Below, piece after piece: positions 9,847 to 17,578 of a stretch of 64,000 nt of DNA. Position 1 is the stretch's first letter. The number at the start of each line of letters is the position of its first letter. The notes under the pieces are model-generated. The model made no database searches. It was not told the origin of the DNA and was given only the letters and a program-made list of their open reading frames with translations. Where the stretch lies: NCBI RefSeq assembly GCF_020176715.1, contig NZ_JAIVMF010000013.1, forward strand, positions 1-64,000, given 5' to 3'. This DNA comes from Stappia stellulata (lineage in GTDB: Bacteria; Pseudomonadota; Alphaproteobacteria; Rhizobiales; Stappiaceae). The position numbers were made by a program, and so were the translations under genes.

Positions 9847-10914
9847 ATGACAGCGGCCGCCCGCCGTCCCGGACTGGATGTGTTGCGGGTCCTGGCCGTC
9901 GCGGCCGTGGCCTGGTTCCACTTCGGCTTTCGCATGCAGGTCACCGGCGAGGCGGGCCCGCTGATGGCCGGCGACCCGGGCGGGCTGGCGCGCTACGGCT
10001 ATCTCGGCGTGTCGGTCTTTTTCGCCATTTCCGGCTATGTGATCTCGATTTCGACCGAGGGCCGCGATGCCTATGGCTTTGCGGTCGCCCGGATCGCGCG
10101 GCTGTGGCCGACCTATGTCGTGTGCATGAGCCTGACGGCTGCGGTCATGCTCGCGGTGCCCGAGCTCGGCCTTCCCGTCGGCCTGACGCAATATCTCGCT
10201 AACCTGACCATGCTCGCCCCGTTCCTCGGCCAGCCCTTGATGGACGGCGCCTATTGGTCGATCGTCGCGGAAATCATCTTCTACGGCTGGGTTGGACTGC
10301 TGATGGTCGCCCGGGTCTGGCGTAACTGGCAGGTCTGGGTCGCCGCCGTCTGGCTGGTGATCGCGGCGCTCGACCTCGCTGTCGTGGAGAGCGACCTGCT
10401 GCGCCGCCTGCTCCTGACGGAGTTCGCCGGCTTCTTCGCCTTCGGCATGATGCTGCGCGCGCTGGAGCGCGGGGAGACGGCCGCCGGGGTTGTGCTCGTC
10501 GCCGCCTTCGTGCAGGCGCTTGCCGGCGCGGCCGCCGGTGCGGCCAAACTGCCGGAGGCCTATGCGGGGGCTGTCTTCTCGATCCCGGTCGTCCTGGCTT
10601 GCGTCTCTGCCGGCTTGCTGGTGCTTGCCCTGCTCGTGCGGCTGCCGGCCGGCGCCGTGCCGGTTGGCCCGGTGTCCCTTGCCGGACGCGCGACCTACCC
10701 CTTCTACCTGCTGCACCAGCACATCGGCTATGCCGCCTATTTCCTGCTGGTGCCGGCCATCGGTTTTGCCGGCACCACGCTGGCGCTGATCGCCGGCCTG
10801 ACCGCGGTCGCGCTGCTGATCTCGAGCGTCTTGGAAACGCCGGCGGCGCGCGCGATCCGGGCGTTCGGCGCCGGGGTGCGGGCTTTTGCCCTTGCCCGGA
10901 TCAGGGCCGCCTAG
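9847..10914 (+). CDS. acyltransferase 3 family membrane protein
   Basis: An integral inner-membrane protein of 355 residues with about ten hydrophobic segments, of the acyltransferase-3 (OafA/YrhL-like) family that O-acetylates or otherwise acylates surface sugars. Diagnostic features are the N-terminal LDVLRVLAVAAVAWFHF with the catalytic-type histidine, LGVSVFFAISGYVIS, and the C-terminal YPFYLLHQHIGY. The start is the ATG after GGGGAGACGG. Its stop codon overlaps the stop of the convergent trmO-like gene (shared CTAG). No polysaccharide genes adjoin, so the acceptor is unknown. Confidence 0.85.
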   Translation: MTAAARRPGLDVLRVLAVAAVAWFHFGFRMQVTGEAGPLMAGDPGGLARYGYLGVSVFFAISGYVISISTEGRDAYGFAVARIARLWPTYVVCMSLTAAVMLAVPELGLPVGLTQYLANLTMLAPFLGQPLMDGAYWSIVAEIIFYGWVGLLMVARVWRNWQVWVAAVWLVIAALDLAVVESDLLRRLLLTEFAGFFAFGMMLRALERGETAAGVVLVAAFVQALAGAAAGAAKLPEAYAGAVFSIPVVLACVSAGLLVLALLVRLPAGAVPVGPVSLAGRATYPFYLLHQHIGYAAYFLLVPAIGFAGTTLALIAGLTAVALLISSVLETPAARAIRAFGAGVRAFALARIRAA

Positions 10915-11423
10915 GACTCCTCCTCCTCGCGCCAGCCGACGCGCGCCTGTGGCACGCTGTCGGTTCCGGCGAAATAGGGCTTGATGTCCACAAGCGGCGT
11001 GCCGTCGACACAGTCGAGGCCGCGCACGTCGAAGCCGTCGGGGCGCATGGCAACCAGCTCCACCACCGACAGGGCCACCGGGTTCGGCCGGATCGGCGAG
11101 CGCAGGGCGAAACAGCCGTGCGGGCGGGCGGCGAAGGACGGCGCTTGCACGACCAGGTCGCGGCGGGCTTGATGCATCCAGTAGAGCAGGTAGAGATGGC
11201 TGCAGGTCTCCACCGAGGCCAGTCCCTCGCGAAACGCCGGCCGGAGGTGGACCCGGCAAACGGCATCGCTGCCACGCCCGTTGCGGGGGCAATCCTGCGT
11301 CGTTTTCCAGGGTGTTTCGATGTGGCCGATGAAAATGATGCCGGCATTTTGCGGCATTTGTGCCGGGTCGGTCGCCAGTTTCTGCTCTCCGGGCCTTGGC
11401 GATTTTGCCGAGGGGTGGGTCAT
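10911..11423 (-). CDS. trmO: TrmO/TsaA-like SAM-dependent tRNA methyltransferase
   Basis: A 170-residue protein of the YaeB/UPF0066 family. In E. coli the member TrmO methylates N6 of t6A37 in threonine tRNA. The typical N-terminal strand IIFIGHIETPW, the RPNPVALSVVEL segment and the LDCVDGTPLVDIKPYF motif are all present. It is shorter than the 235-residue E. coli protein because it lacks the C-terminal extension, which is common in this family. The ATG has GGAGAG upstream. Convergent with the acyltransferase gene. Substrate specificity of this short form is inferred. Confidence 0.82.
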   Translation of the reverse strand: MTHPSAKSPRPGEQKLATDPAQMPQNAGIIFIGHIETPWKTTQDCPRNGRGSDAVCRVHLRPAFREGLASVETCSHLYLLYWMHQARRDLVVQAPSFAARPHGCFALRSPIRPNPVALSVVELVAMRPDGFDVRGLDCVDGTPLVDIKPYFAGTDSVPQARVGWREEEES

Positions 11424-11663
11424 TCAGCTCTCCTGGTGGCGTGCGCGATGCGCGGTGTCGCGCGCAGTGTTTCCCCGAAACGGCCAGCCTGTCACCCGGT
11501 GCGGGCCGAATGCCTCGAATTTTAGTCGAAATCGTCGAAAACTCTGCTCTTGTTCGATTCAAACAAGCTTAAGTCTTGAGGAGCGTGGATTCATTTTTGT
11601 TCATCCGGCGCGTGGTAAATCTCGAATCATGAAGTCTTTGACCACAGCAAGGCGATGTTGATC

Positions 11664-12737
11664 ATGGCGAACACGGAGCTTGTAAACTTCGAGGCCTTGG
11701 CGCTGGAGGACGATATGTCCCGGCGCAACGATCTGGCGCGAAACGTCGCGACGCTCTTTTCGTTCACCTCGGAGACCTGTTCGGACGAACAGATCGAAAC
11801 CTACGATCATGTGCTGGTGCGCCTGGCGGACATGGTGGAGGCGCAGGCGCGGGCGTTCATCGCCGATCGGCTCGCGAAACTGCGGCGCGCCCCGGAAAAT
11901 ACGGTGCGCCGGCTGGCCCAGGACGAGATTGTCGTTGCCCGTCCGCTGCTGGAACGCTCCACGGTTCTGCGCGATGTCGATCTCATCGAGATTGCCCGCG
12001 ACTGCGGCGACGATCACCGTATGGCGATCGCGACCCGCGAGATCCTGTCGGAACTGGTGACGGATGTGCTGGTCGAGGAGGGCGGCGATCCGGTGAAGCG
12101 CGCGGTCGCGGAAAACGCCGGTGCCAGCCTGTCGTCCTTTGGCGTGTCGCGCCTGCTGGATGCGGCGTCAATCGACGAGGAGCTGCAACTGGCCCTTGCC
12201 GAGCGCGGCGACCTGCAGGAGGCCGAGATCTCGCGCCTTGCGGAACTCGCCGGCGAACGCGTGCGCATTCGCTTGTTCGAGGCGGCCGGGTCCGGTGCCG
12301 AGGCGCTTCCGGCGGCGGCGAAGGCTGCCGCGCAACGCCTGTCCAACGATTTCTGGCTGCAACGCTACGACTTCGAAACCGCCATGGGGCGGGTTCTGGC
12401 ATTGGCGCGGGGGCCGGGGCTCGACGAGCAGACGCTGTTGCGGTTTGCCGAGCAGGACCGCTTCGCGGAAGTGGTGGCGACCTTCGCCATGCTGGGCGAC
12501 ATCGGACTGGAAGAGGCCAAGCACTGGATGGTGCGTCTCGACACCGACCCCTTCCTGATCGTGGCCAAGGCCTGCGGGCTGAAAGCCACGACCGTCGACA
12601 CGCTGCTCACCATCGGGCCGTGGCGGTACCGCCTACCGGCGGCGGAGCGTGCCAGGGTGGTCGAGCGTTACGCCAGCATCATTCCGCAGTCGGCGCGGCA
12701 GCTGCTCAATCAGTGGCAGGGCCGTCTGGCGAGCTGA
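11664..12737 (+). CDS. DUF2336 domain protein (first copy)
   Basis: An alpha-helical cytoplasmic protein of 357 residues with a DUF2336 region of HEAT-like character over most of its length (AREILSELVTDVLV, GVSRLLDAASIDEELQLALAERGDL). The family is alphaproteobacterial; function unknown. AAGG sits 11 bases before the ATG at 11664; an ATG three codons earlier is almost on top of it. A second DUF2336 gene lies at 22755. Upstream is a 230-base region with an inverted repeat CTTGTT/AACAAG (11549-11567) that may be part of the promoter. Confidence 0.8.
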   Translation: MANTELVNFEALALEDDMSRRNDLARNVATLFSFTSETCSDEQIETYDHVLVRLADMVEAQARAFIADRLAKLRRAPENTVRRLAQDEIVVARPLLERSTVLRDVDLIEIARDCGDDHRMAIATREILSELVTDVLVEEGGDPVKRAVAENAGASLSSFGVSRLLDAASIDEELQLALAERGDLQEAEISRLAELAGERVRIRLFEAAGSGAEALPAAAKAAAQRLSNDFWLQRYDFETAMGRVLALARGPGLDEQTLLRFAEQDRFAEVVATFAMLGDIGLEEAKHWMVRLDTDPFLIVAKACGLKATTVDTLLTIGPWRYRLPAAERARVVERYASIIPQSARQLLNQWQGRLAS

Positions 12738-12865
12738 CGGGCGAGGGCGCACGCCGCCCTCGGCCGGGCCCGGCGCAGGCGTGCCGGCGTTTCAAGGCAA
12801 TCTCTTCGGCGGCCGCGTTCCTGCTTGGCTTTCATGGGCGCCGGCGTCTATTGTCCGCTGATTAT

Positions 12866-12886
12866 AACCCGTTGTTTTGACGGGTT
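12866..12886. promoter_or_regulatory. perfect inverted repeat upstream of the MscS-type gene
   Basis: AACCCGT (12866-12872) and ACGGGTT (12880-12886) around a 7-base loop, ending 19 bases before the ATG. It could be an operator or an mRNA leader hairpin. No T-tract follows, so it is unlikely to be a terminator. Confidence 0.4.
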
Positions 12887-12905
12887 TACAGGCGGGGTTT
12901 TTCAA

Positions 12906-15212
12906 ATGGCACGCGACTGTGGATCGGGATGTCCGTCCGGACGCGCGGTGAGGCGTCTTTTTTTGCTTGCGTTTCTGGCGCTCGCATCTCTTTCCGGTTT
13001 CACCCAGAAAGGTCATGCCCAGACCGACGCCCCGGCGGCCGGCCCCCCCGCTGCGGCGGAGGCGAGCGCGCCGTCGTCGCCTTCGGACGGCCTGTCCGCG
13101 GGCGGCGATCACCGGGTTCTGGTCTTCAAGGTGCGCGATGCCCTCGGGCAGGCGCTGCAGTCACTCGATGCTCTGCCGCAGCTGACAACGCGCGCGCTGC
13201 TGGAACGTTCGCCGGACGGCACGCTGGACTGGGTCTGGAAGACCGCCGTCGTGCTGGTGCTGGCCATCCTGGCGGGAACGGCGGTCCTGCGCCTCGTCGA
13301 GCGCTGGGGCCGGTTGCGCTTCCTGCGCTTTTACGATGCGGCAACGCCCGAACGGGCCGACAGGATCGCCTATCTCCTGTCGCGGGCCGCGATCATGGCG
13401 GTCGCCCTTGCCGGATTCGCGGTGGTGGCGGTGGTGATCGCGCTCGCCTTCGTTTCCGGGCATCCGCCGTCGCGCGTCACCGCGCTGGTCGGGCTGGAGG
13501 CGGTTGCCACCTTCCTGTTGCTGCGCATCGTCTTGCTCAATGTGCTGGCGCCCGGCGTTTCCGCCCAGCGGATGCTGCGTCTTGAGGATCGCGATGCACA
13601 CGGCCTGTACCGGTCTCTGATCGGGCTTGCGGCGCTTTCGCACGCGCTGTTTGCCCTGTGCGGCTGGATGGCGGCGATGGGGCTCGACCCGAATGCCCAC
13701 AAGCTCGCGCTGATCGTCGCGACCGGCGTCGCCTGCCTGCTTCTCTCGGCGGTGGTGGTGTTTTACCGGAAGGCGCTGACCGGCCTGATCGCCGCCCCGC
13801 AGGAGGGCGGGACCGTCCTCGGCGCCGGGCACCGCGTCGTCACGTTGGTCTGGCTTCCGCTGACGTTGCTGTATTTCGCAGGCGCCTTCCTGGTCTCCTC
13901 CGTGCGGGTGCTGCTCGATCTGCCGGCGGCGCTCGGGCTCGTCGGCGCGCCGATCATGGCGCTGCTGATCTGGGCCGTCGGTTATGGCGTGCTCGTGCTG
14001 GTGATCGACAAGTGGCTGTTGCCCCGGCTCGACAGCGACAGCGCCCAGGCGCAGGCGGCGGAAGATATCGCCCGTGCCGCGGTGACCCAGGGCGAAAGCG
14101 TCGACGAGGATGCAAGCCTTGCCCAGGCGCGCGCCGAGGCGATGGATGCGGAAGGCGCGCGCACGCCCTACCGCCGGCTGCTGGAGCACGGCGCGGCGAT
14201 CCTCTCGCTGGTGGCGGCCGCCGCCTTTCTGTTCAGGACCTGGGGCATCCCGCTCACCGACGACAGTTTCTTTCTCGCCAACCTGTTCGAGATCGGGCTG
14301 ATCCTGTTTCTGGGGTATATGGCCTATGAGGCCGTTGCCATCGCCATCGACCGCCAGATCGTTCTGGAGGGCGGCGGCGCGGACAAGAAGGACGACGATC
14401 ACGAGATCGGCGGAGCGGGCGAGAGCCGCCTTGCGACCCTTCTGCCGATCTTCCGCAATTTCCTGCTGATCTCCATCGTGGTGATCGCCGGCATGATCGC
14501 CCTGTCGCAGGTCGGGGTAAACATCGCGCCGCTCTTCGCCGGTGCCGGCGTCGTCGGTCTGGCGGTCGGCTTTGGCGCGCAAACGCTCATTCGCGACATT
14601 TTCTCGGGTGCGTTTTTTCTGGTCGACGATGCCTTTCGCAAGGGCGAATACATCGACATCGGCGACGTGAAGGGCACGGTGGAAAAGATCTCGATCCGCT
14701 CCATGCAGCTACGCCATCACAACGGCCCGCTGAACACTGTGCCCTTCGGCGAGATCCGCTTCGTGAAGAACTTCTCGCGCGACTGGGCGGTGATGAAGCT
14801 CGCCTTCCGCGTCACCTATGACACCGACGTGGAAAAGATGCGCAAGCTGATCAAGAAGTTCGGCCAGGAGCTGCTCGAGCACCCCGATTACGGGCCGAAG
14901 TTCCTGCAGCCGGTGAAGTCGCAGGGCGTCACGGCACTGGAGGATTCGGCGATGATCGTGCGCGTCAAGTTCATGACGCGGCCGGGCGACCAGTTCGAAT
15001 TGCGCAAGGTGGTCTACGCCGGCATCCGCGACCTGTGCGAACGCGAGGGCATTCATTTCGCCCACCGCGAGGTCACGGTGCGCGTGTCGCAGGATCCCAA
15101 CGATCCGCGCGAGTTCTCCGAGGCGGAGAAGAAGGCAATCGGCGGCGCCGTGCTCCCCACCCTGGAAGAGGGGCAAGGCGCAGGCGCCGCGACCGCCGCC
15201 GACGGCCGCTAG
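12906..15212 (+). CDS. MscS-family mechanosensitive channel with large membrane N-terminus
   Basis: A 768-residue inner-membrane protein. A signal peptide (cleavage near GHAQ) leads into a short periplasmic part. About nine hydrophobic segments follow, then the MscS core at residues 525-725: pore helix region AGAGVVGLAVGFGAQTLIRD, beta domain RKGEYIDIGDVKGTVEKI and VPFGEIRFVKNFSRDW, and a C-terminal alpha/beta domain. The family opens under membrane tension to release osmolytes. The size and extra helices put it with the large MscK/YbdG-like group rather than small MscS. The start is the ATG that gives the signal peptide. The C-terminal tail is acidic and Ala/Gly-rich. Confidence 0.87.
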   Translation: MARDCGSGCPSGRAVRRLFLLAFLALASLSGFTQKGHAQTDAPAAGPPAAAEASAPSSPSDGLSAGGDHRVLVFKVRDALGQALQSLDALPQLTTRALLERSPDGTLDWVWKTAVVLVLAILAGTAVLRLVERWGRLRFLRFYDAATPERADRIAYLLSRAAIMAVALAGFAVVAVVIALAFVSGHPPSRVTALVGLEAVATFLLLRIVLLNVLAPGVSAQRMLRLEDRDAHGLYRSLIGLAALSHALFALCGWMAAMGLDPNAHKLALIVATGVACLLLSAVVVFYRKALTGLIAAPQEGGTVLGAGHRVVTLVWLPLTLLYFAGAFLVSSVRVLLDLPAALGLVGAPIMALLIWAVGYGVLVLVIDKWLLPRLDSDSAQAQAAEDIARAAVTQGESVDEDASLAQARAEAMDAEGARTPYRRLLEHGAAILSLVAAAAFLFRTWGIPLTDDSFFLANLFEIGLILFLGYMAYEAVAIAIDRQIVLEGGGADKKDDDHEIGGAGESRLATLLPIFRNFLLISIVVIAGMIALSQVGVNIAPLFAGAGVVGLAVGFGAQTLIRDIFSGAFFLVDDAFRKGEYIDIGDVKGTVEKISIRSMQLRHHNGPLNTVPFGEIRFVKNFSRDWAVMKLAFRVTYDTDVEKMRKLIKKFGQELLEHPDYGPKFLQPVKSQGVTALEDSAMIVRVKFMTRPGDQFELRKVVYAGIRDLCEREGIHFAHREVTVRVSQDPNDPREFSEAEKKAIGGAVLPTLEEGQGAGAATAADGR

Positions 15213-15275
15213 CTGTTTGCAACAAGGCGTGCGACCGGGGCGCGGTCGGGGCGCGCGCAATGGACCCGACAAAAT

Positions 15276-15516
15276 GGGGTGCCGGCATGTCCGGCACCCC
15301 GTCAGGCTGCTGACAAAGGTGGAGCTGCTCCAGGCGTCATACCGGGCAAGCGTCAGCGCGACCCGGTATCGGAGAGCCAAAGGCCTATAATTTTCAAGCC
15401 AAAAGAAGCCGACAGGCAGTGCCTCCCCGATCCCGGCTCTCATTGCATTCGGCCGGGATGACGATTCTTCAGGGCTTGTCATCACTCTCGCGGGGTGCCG
15501 GCATGTCCGGCACCCC
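15276..15516. repeat. composite palindromic repeat (two hairpins enclosing an inverted REP pair)
   Basis: Arms GGGGTGCCGG and CCGGCACCCC with loop CATGT occur twice in identical form, at 15276-15300 and 15492-15516. Between them, unit 1 at 15336-15378 starts GTCATACCGGGCAAGC and ends CCCGGTATCGGAGAGCC. Unit 2, on the opposite strand at 15463-15422, starts GTCATCCCGGCCG and ends GCCGGGATCGGGGAGGC. The two units are clearly related and face each other, as in BIME-type REP clusters. Such units are mobilised in other bacteria by RAYT transposases; none is in the window. Confidence 0.75.
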
Positions 15517-15589
15517 GTTTCCGCATTGCGGGATCGCAAGGGACCCGTCGCCGCCGGAAACGCAAGGCTTGAACGGCGTGCGATATAGG

Positions 15590-15607
15590 TATAAAGATAT
15601 GTTTATA
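15590..15607. promoter_or_regulatory. probable SahR operator
   Basis: TATAAAGATATGTTTATA is a palindrome with 16 of 18 positions symmetric, 21 bases before the sahR ATG and very AT-rich against a GC-rich background. Its position fits an autoregulatory ArsR-family operator overlapping the promoter of the sahR-metF-metH operon. Confidence 0.7.
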
Positions 15608-15628
15608 TCTTAGTCGCGAGGGTTCGGC

Positions 15629-16654
15629 ATGTCCGACAACACACAGTTCAGCCTCGATCAGCTCAGTCTCGAGAGCCTGCTTGCCGGTCTGCGAAATGCC
15701 GGCGAGGCGACGCGTCTCAGGCTGCTGGCGCTTCTGGCGGATGGCGAATTGACGGTCAAGGATGCCACCGTCATTCTGGGCCAGAGCCAGCCGCGGATCT
15801 CGCGTCACCTGAAGCTTCTGACCGAGGCGGGGCTGGTGCAGCGTTTTCCGGAAGGGGCCTGGGTGTTCTATCGCCTCGGCGACGGGGCGATGGGCGATCT
15901 GGTGCGCCTGCTGCTGTCGCGGCTCGATCCGCAGGATGCGGTGCTGGCCGGGGACCGGGTGCGCCTTGCCGCAACCCGTCGCGCCAAGGCGGAAGCCGCG
16001 GCCGCCTTCTTCGCCTCCAAGGCCAAGACCTGGGACCAGGAGCGCTCGCTTCATGTGCCCGAGGCCGCGGTGGAGGAGGCGATCCGCGCGGCCATCGGCG
16101 ACAAGCCCTTCGGCGCGATGCTGGATCTGGGAACGGGCACCGGCAGCCTGCTGTCGCTGTTGCGCGATCAGTATTCCCAGGCGCTCGGCATCGATGCGAG
16201 CCATGACATGCTGACCGTCGCCCGCGCCAATCTGGCGCGTCAGGGCGTGAAGAGCGCGCAGGTGCGTCAGGGCGACATTCATGCGCTCAATGTGCCCACC
16301 GACAGTTTCGACCTGATCTCGATCCATCAGGTGCTGCATTATCTCGACGACCCCGGTCGCGCCATCGAGGAGGCGGCGCGCGCGCTGCGTCCCGGCGGAC
16401 GGCTGCTGATCGTCGATTTCGCGCCGCACAGTCTCGAATTCCTGCGCGATACCCACGCTCACCGTCGTCTCGGTTTCGCGCATGATCAAATGAACCGATG
16501 GCTCGCCGATGCCGGCCTCGATGTCGTTCTCACCCGCGATCTGGCGCCCGATGCCGGGGATGCCGATCGCCTTACCGTCACCATCTGGCTGGCCCGCGAT
16601 CCGCGCATTGTGTCGGATCTGCCGGAGCTCAACATGACCCAGGAGGTCGCCTGA
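15629..16654 (+). CDS. sahR: ArsR-type regulator fused to a SAM-dependent methyltransferase domain (SahR-like)
   Basis: A 341-residue cytoplasmic protein. Residues 20-90 form an ArsR winged helix (LTVKDATVILGQSQPRISRHLKLL). Residues 120-285 form a class I methyltransferase fold with the cofactor loop LDLGTGTGSLL, GIDASHDML and the acidic residue in VRQGDIHAL. The arsenic-binding cysteines of classical ArsR are absent. In Proteobacteria, SahR regulators of this design sense S-adenosylhomocysteine and repress methionine-cycle genes; sitting directly ahead of metF and metH fits that exactly. The methyltransferase fold probably serves as the ligand pocket. It is followed after one base by metF, so translation is likely coupled. 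Confidence 0.85.
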   Translation: MSDNTQFSLDQLSLESLLAGLRNAGEATRLRLLALLADGELTVKDATVILGQSQPRISRHLKLLTEAGLVQRFPEGAWVFYRLGDGAMGDLVRLLLSRLDPQDAVLAGDRVRLAATRRAKAEAAAAFFASKAKTWDQERSLHVPEAAVEEAIRAAIGDKPFGAMLDLGTGTGSLLSLLRDQYSQALGIDASHDMLTVARANLARQGVKSAQVRQGDIHALNVPTDSFDLISIHQVLHYLDDPGRAIEEAARALRPGGRLLIVDFAPHSLEFLRDTHAHRRLGFAHDQMNRWLADAGLDVVLTRDLAPDAGDADRLTVTIWLARDPRIVSDLPELNMTQEVA

Positions 16655-16655
16655 C

Positions 16656-17570
16656 ATGCCGTCCACTGACAAGTTCCGCCGCTTCGAGCTTGGCTCCGGC
16701 GCCGATGTTTCCGTGTCCTTCGAGTTCTTTCCGCCCAAGTCGGAAAAGATGGAAGCCTCGCTGTGGCGGGCCGTGGAGCGCCTGCAGCCGCTGTCACCGA
16801 ACTTCGTATCGGTGACCTATGGCGCGGGCGGCTCGACGCGCGAGCGCACCCACCGCACGGTGGAGCGCATCCTGCGCGAGACCGATCTTTCGCCGGCCGC
16901 GCATCTGACCTGCGTCGGCTCCTCGCGCGCGGAGGTCGATGCGATCGTGCGCGATTATCAGGCGCTCGGCGTCAAGCACATCGTCGCGTTGCGCGGCGAT
17001 CCGATGGAGGGCATCGGCGCGATCTACAAGCCGCAGCCCGACGGCTATGCCTATTCCTGCGACCTGGTCGAGGGCATCCGCCGCATCGGCGATTTCGAGG
17101 TTTCGGTCTCCGCCTATCCCGAGCGCCATCCCGAAAGCCCGGACTGGGCGACCGAGATCGACAACCTGAAGCGCAAGGTGGATGCCGGCGCGACGCGGGC
17201 GATCACCCAGTATTTCTTCGACAACGACCTGTTCGAGACCTTCCTGGAAAAGGTCCGCGCCGCCGGGATTGATATTCCGATCGTTCCGGGCATCCTGCCG
17301 ATCGTCAACTTCGAGACGACGATGGTGTTTTCCGCCAAATGCGGCACGTCGATCCCGGACTGGCTGGTGCGCCGCTTCGCGGGCCTCGACCAGGATGTGG
17401 AGACGCGCAAGCTGGTCGCCTCGGCGGTGGCCTGCGAGCAGGTGCTCGACCTCGTCGACCGGGGCGTCAGCGACTTCCATTTCTACACGATGAACCGCGC
17501 CGAACTGACCTATGCGATCTGTCACACGCTGGGCCTGCGCCCGGCGCCGGAAGAAAAGCAGGCGGCCTGA
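16656..17570 (+). CDS. metF: 5,10-methylenetetrahydrofolate reductase
   Basis: FAD enzyme of 304 residues that reduces 5,10-methylene-THF to 5-methyl-THF, the methyl donor for MetH. The barrel motifs are present: [13 protein letters not shown] at the N-terminus, [23 protein letters not shown] and the C-terminal [13 protein letters not shown]. The length fits the bacterial enzyme of about 295 residues without a regulatory domain. It has a strong AGGAGG site inside the end of sahR and lies one base after the sahR stop. MetH starts eight bases after its stop, so the two enzymes that act in sequence are made from one transcript. Confidence 0.96.
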   Translation: MPSTDKFRRFELGSGADVSVSFEFFPPKSEKMEASLWRAVERLQPLSPNFVSVTYGAGGSTRERTHRTVERILRETDLSPAAHLTCVGSSRAEVDAIVRDYQALGVKHIVALRGDPMEGIGAIYKPQPDGYAYSCDLVEGIRRIGDFEVSVSAYPERHPESPDWATEIDNLKRKVDAGATRAITQYFFDNDLFETFLEKVRAAGIDIPIVPGILPIVNFETTMVFSAKCGTSIPDWLVRRFAGLDQDVETRKLVASAVACEQVLDLVDRGVSDFHFYTMNRAELTYAICHTLGLRPAPEEKQAA

Positions 17571-17578
17571 GAGCAGAT

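Larger units (their letters stand above)
15213..15628. other. repeat-rich intergenic region before sahR
   Basis: No gene. It contains two identical 25-base hairpins, two REP-like units in inverted orientation between them, and at its right end the operator of the methionine operon. These are listed separately. Confidence 0.7.

Noticed and set aside
12738-12905. Search for a small gene between the first DUF2336 gene and the channel gene
   Set aside because: Only short frames without ribosome sites were seen; the region contains one inverted repeat and is treated as promoter.
15276-15300. Hairpin as terminator of the MscS-type gene
   Set aside because: No T-tract follows, and an identical copy recurs 216 bases away enclosing REP-like units, so a repeat element is the better description.
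15500-15628. Possible SAM-sensing riboswitch before the methionine operon
   Set aside because: The leader between the operator and the start codon is too short for a known SAM riboswitch, and no conserved core or pseudoknot is seen. Control by the ArsR-type protein explains the layout.
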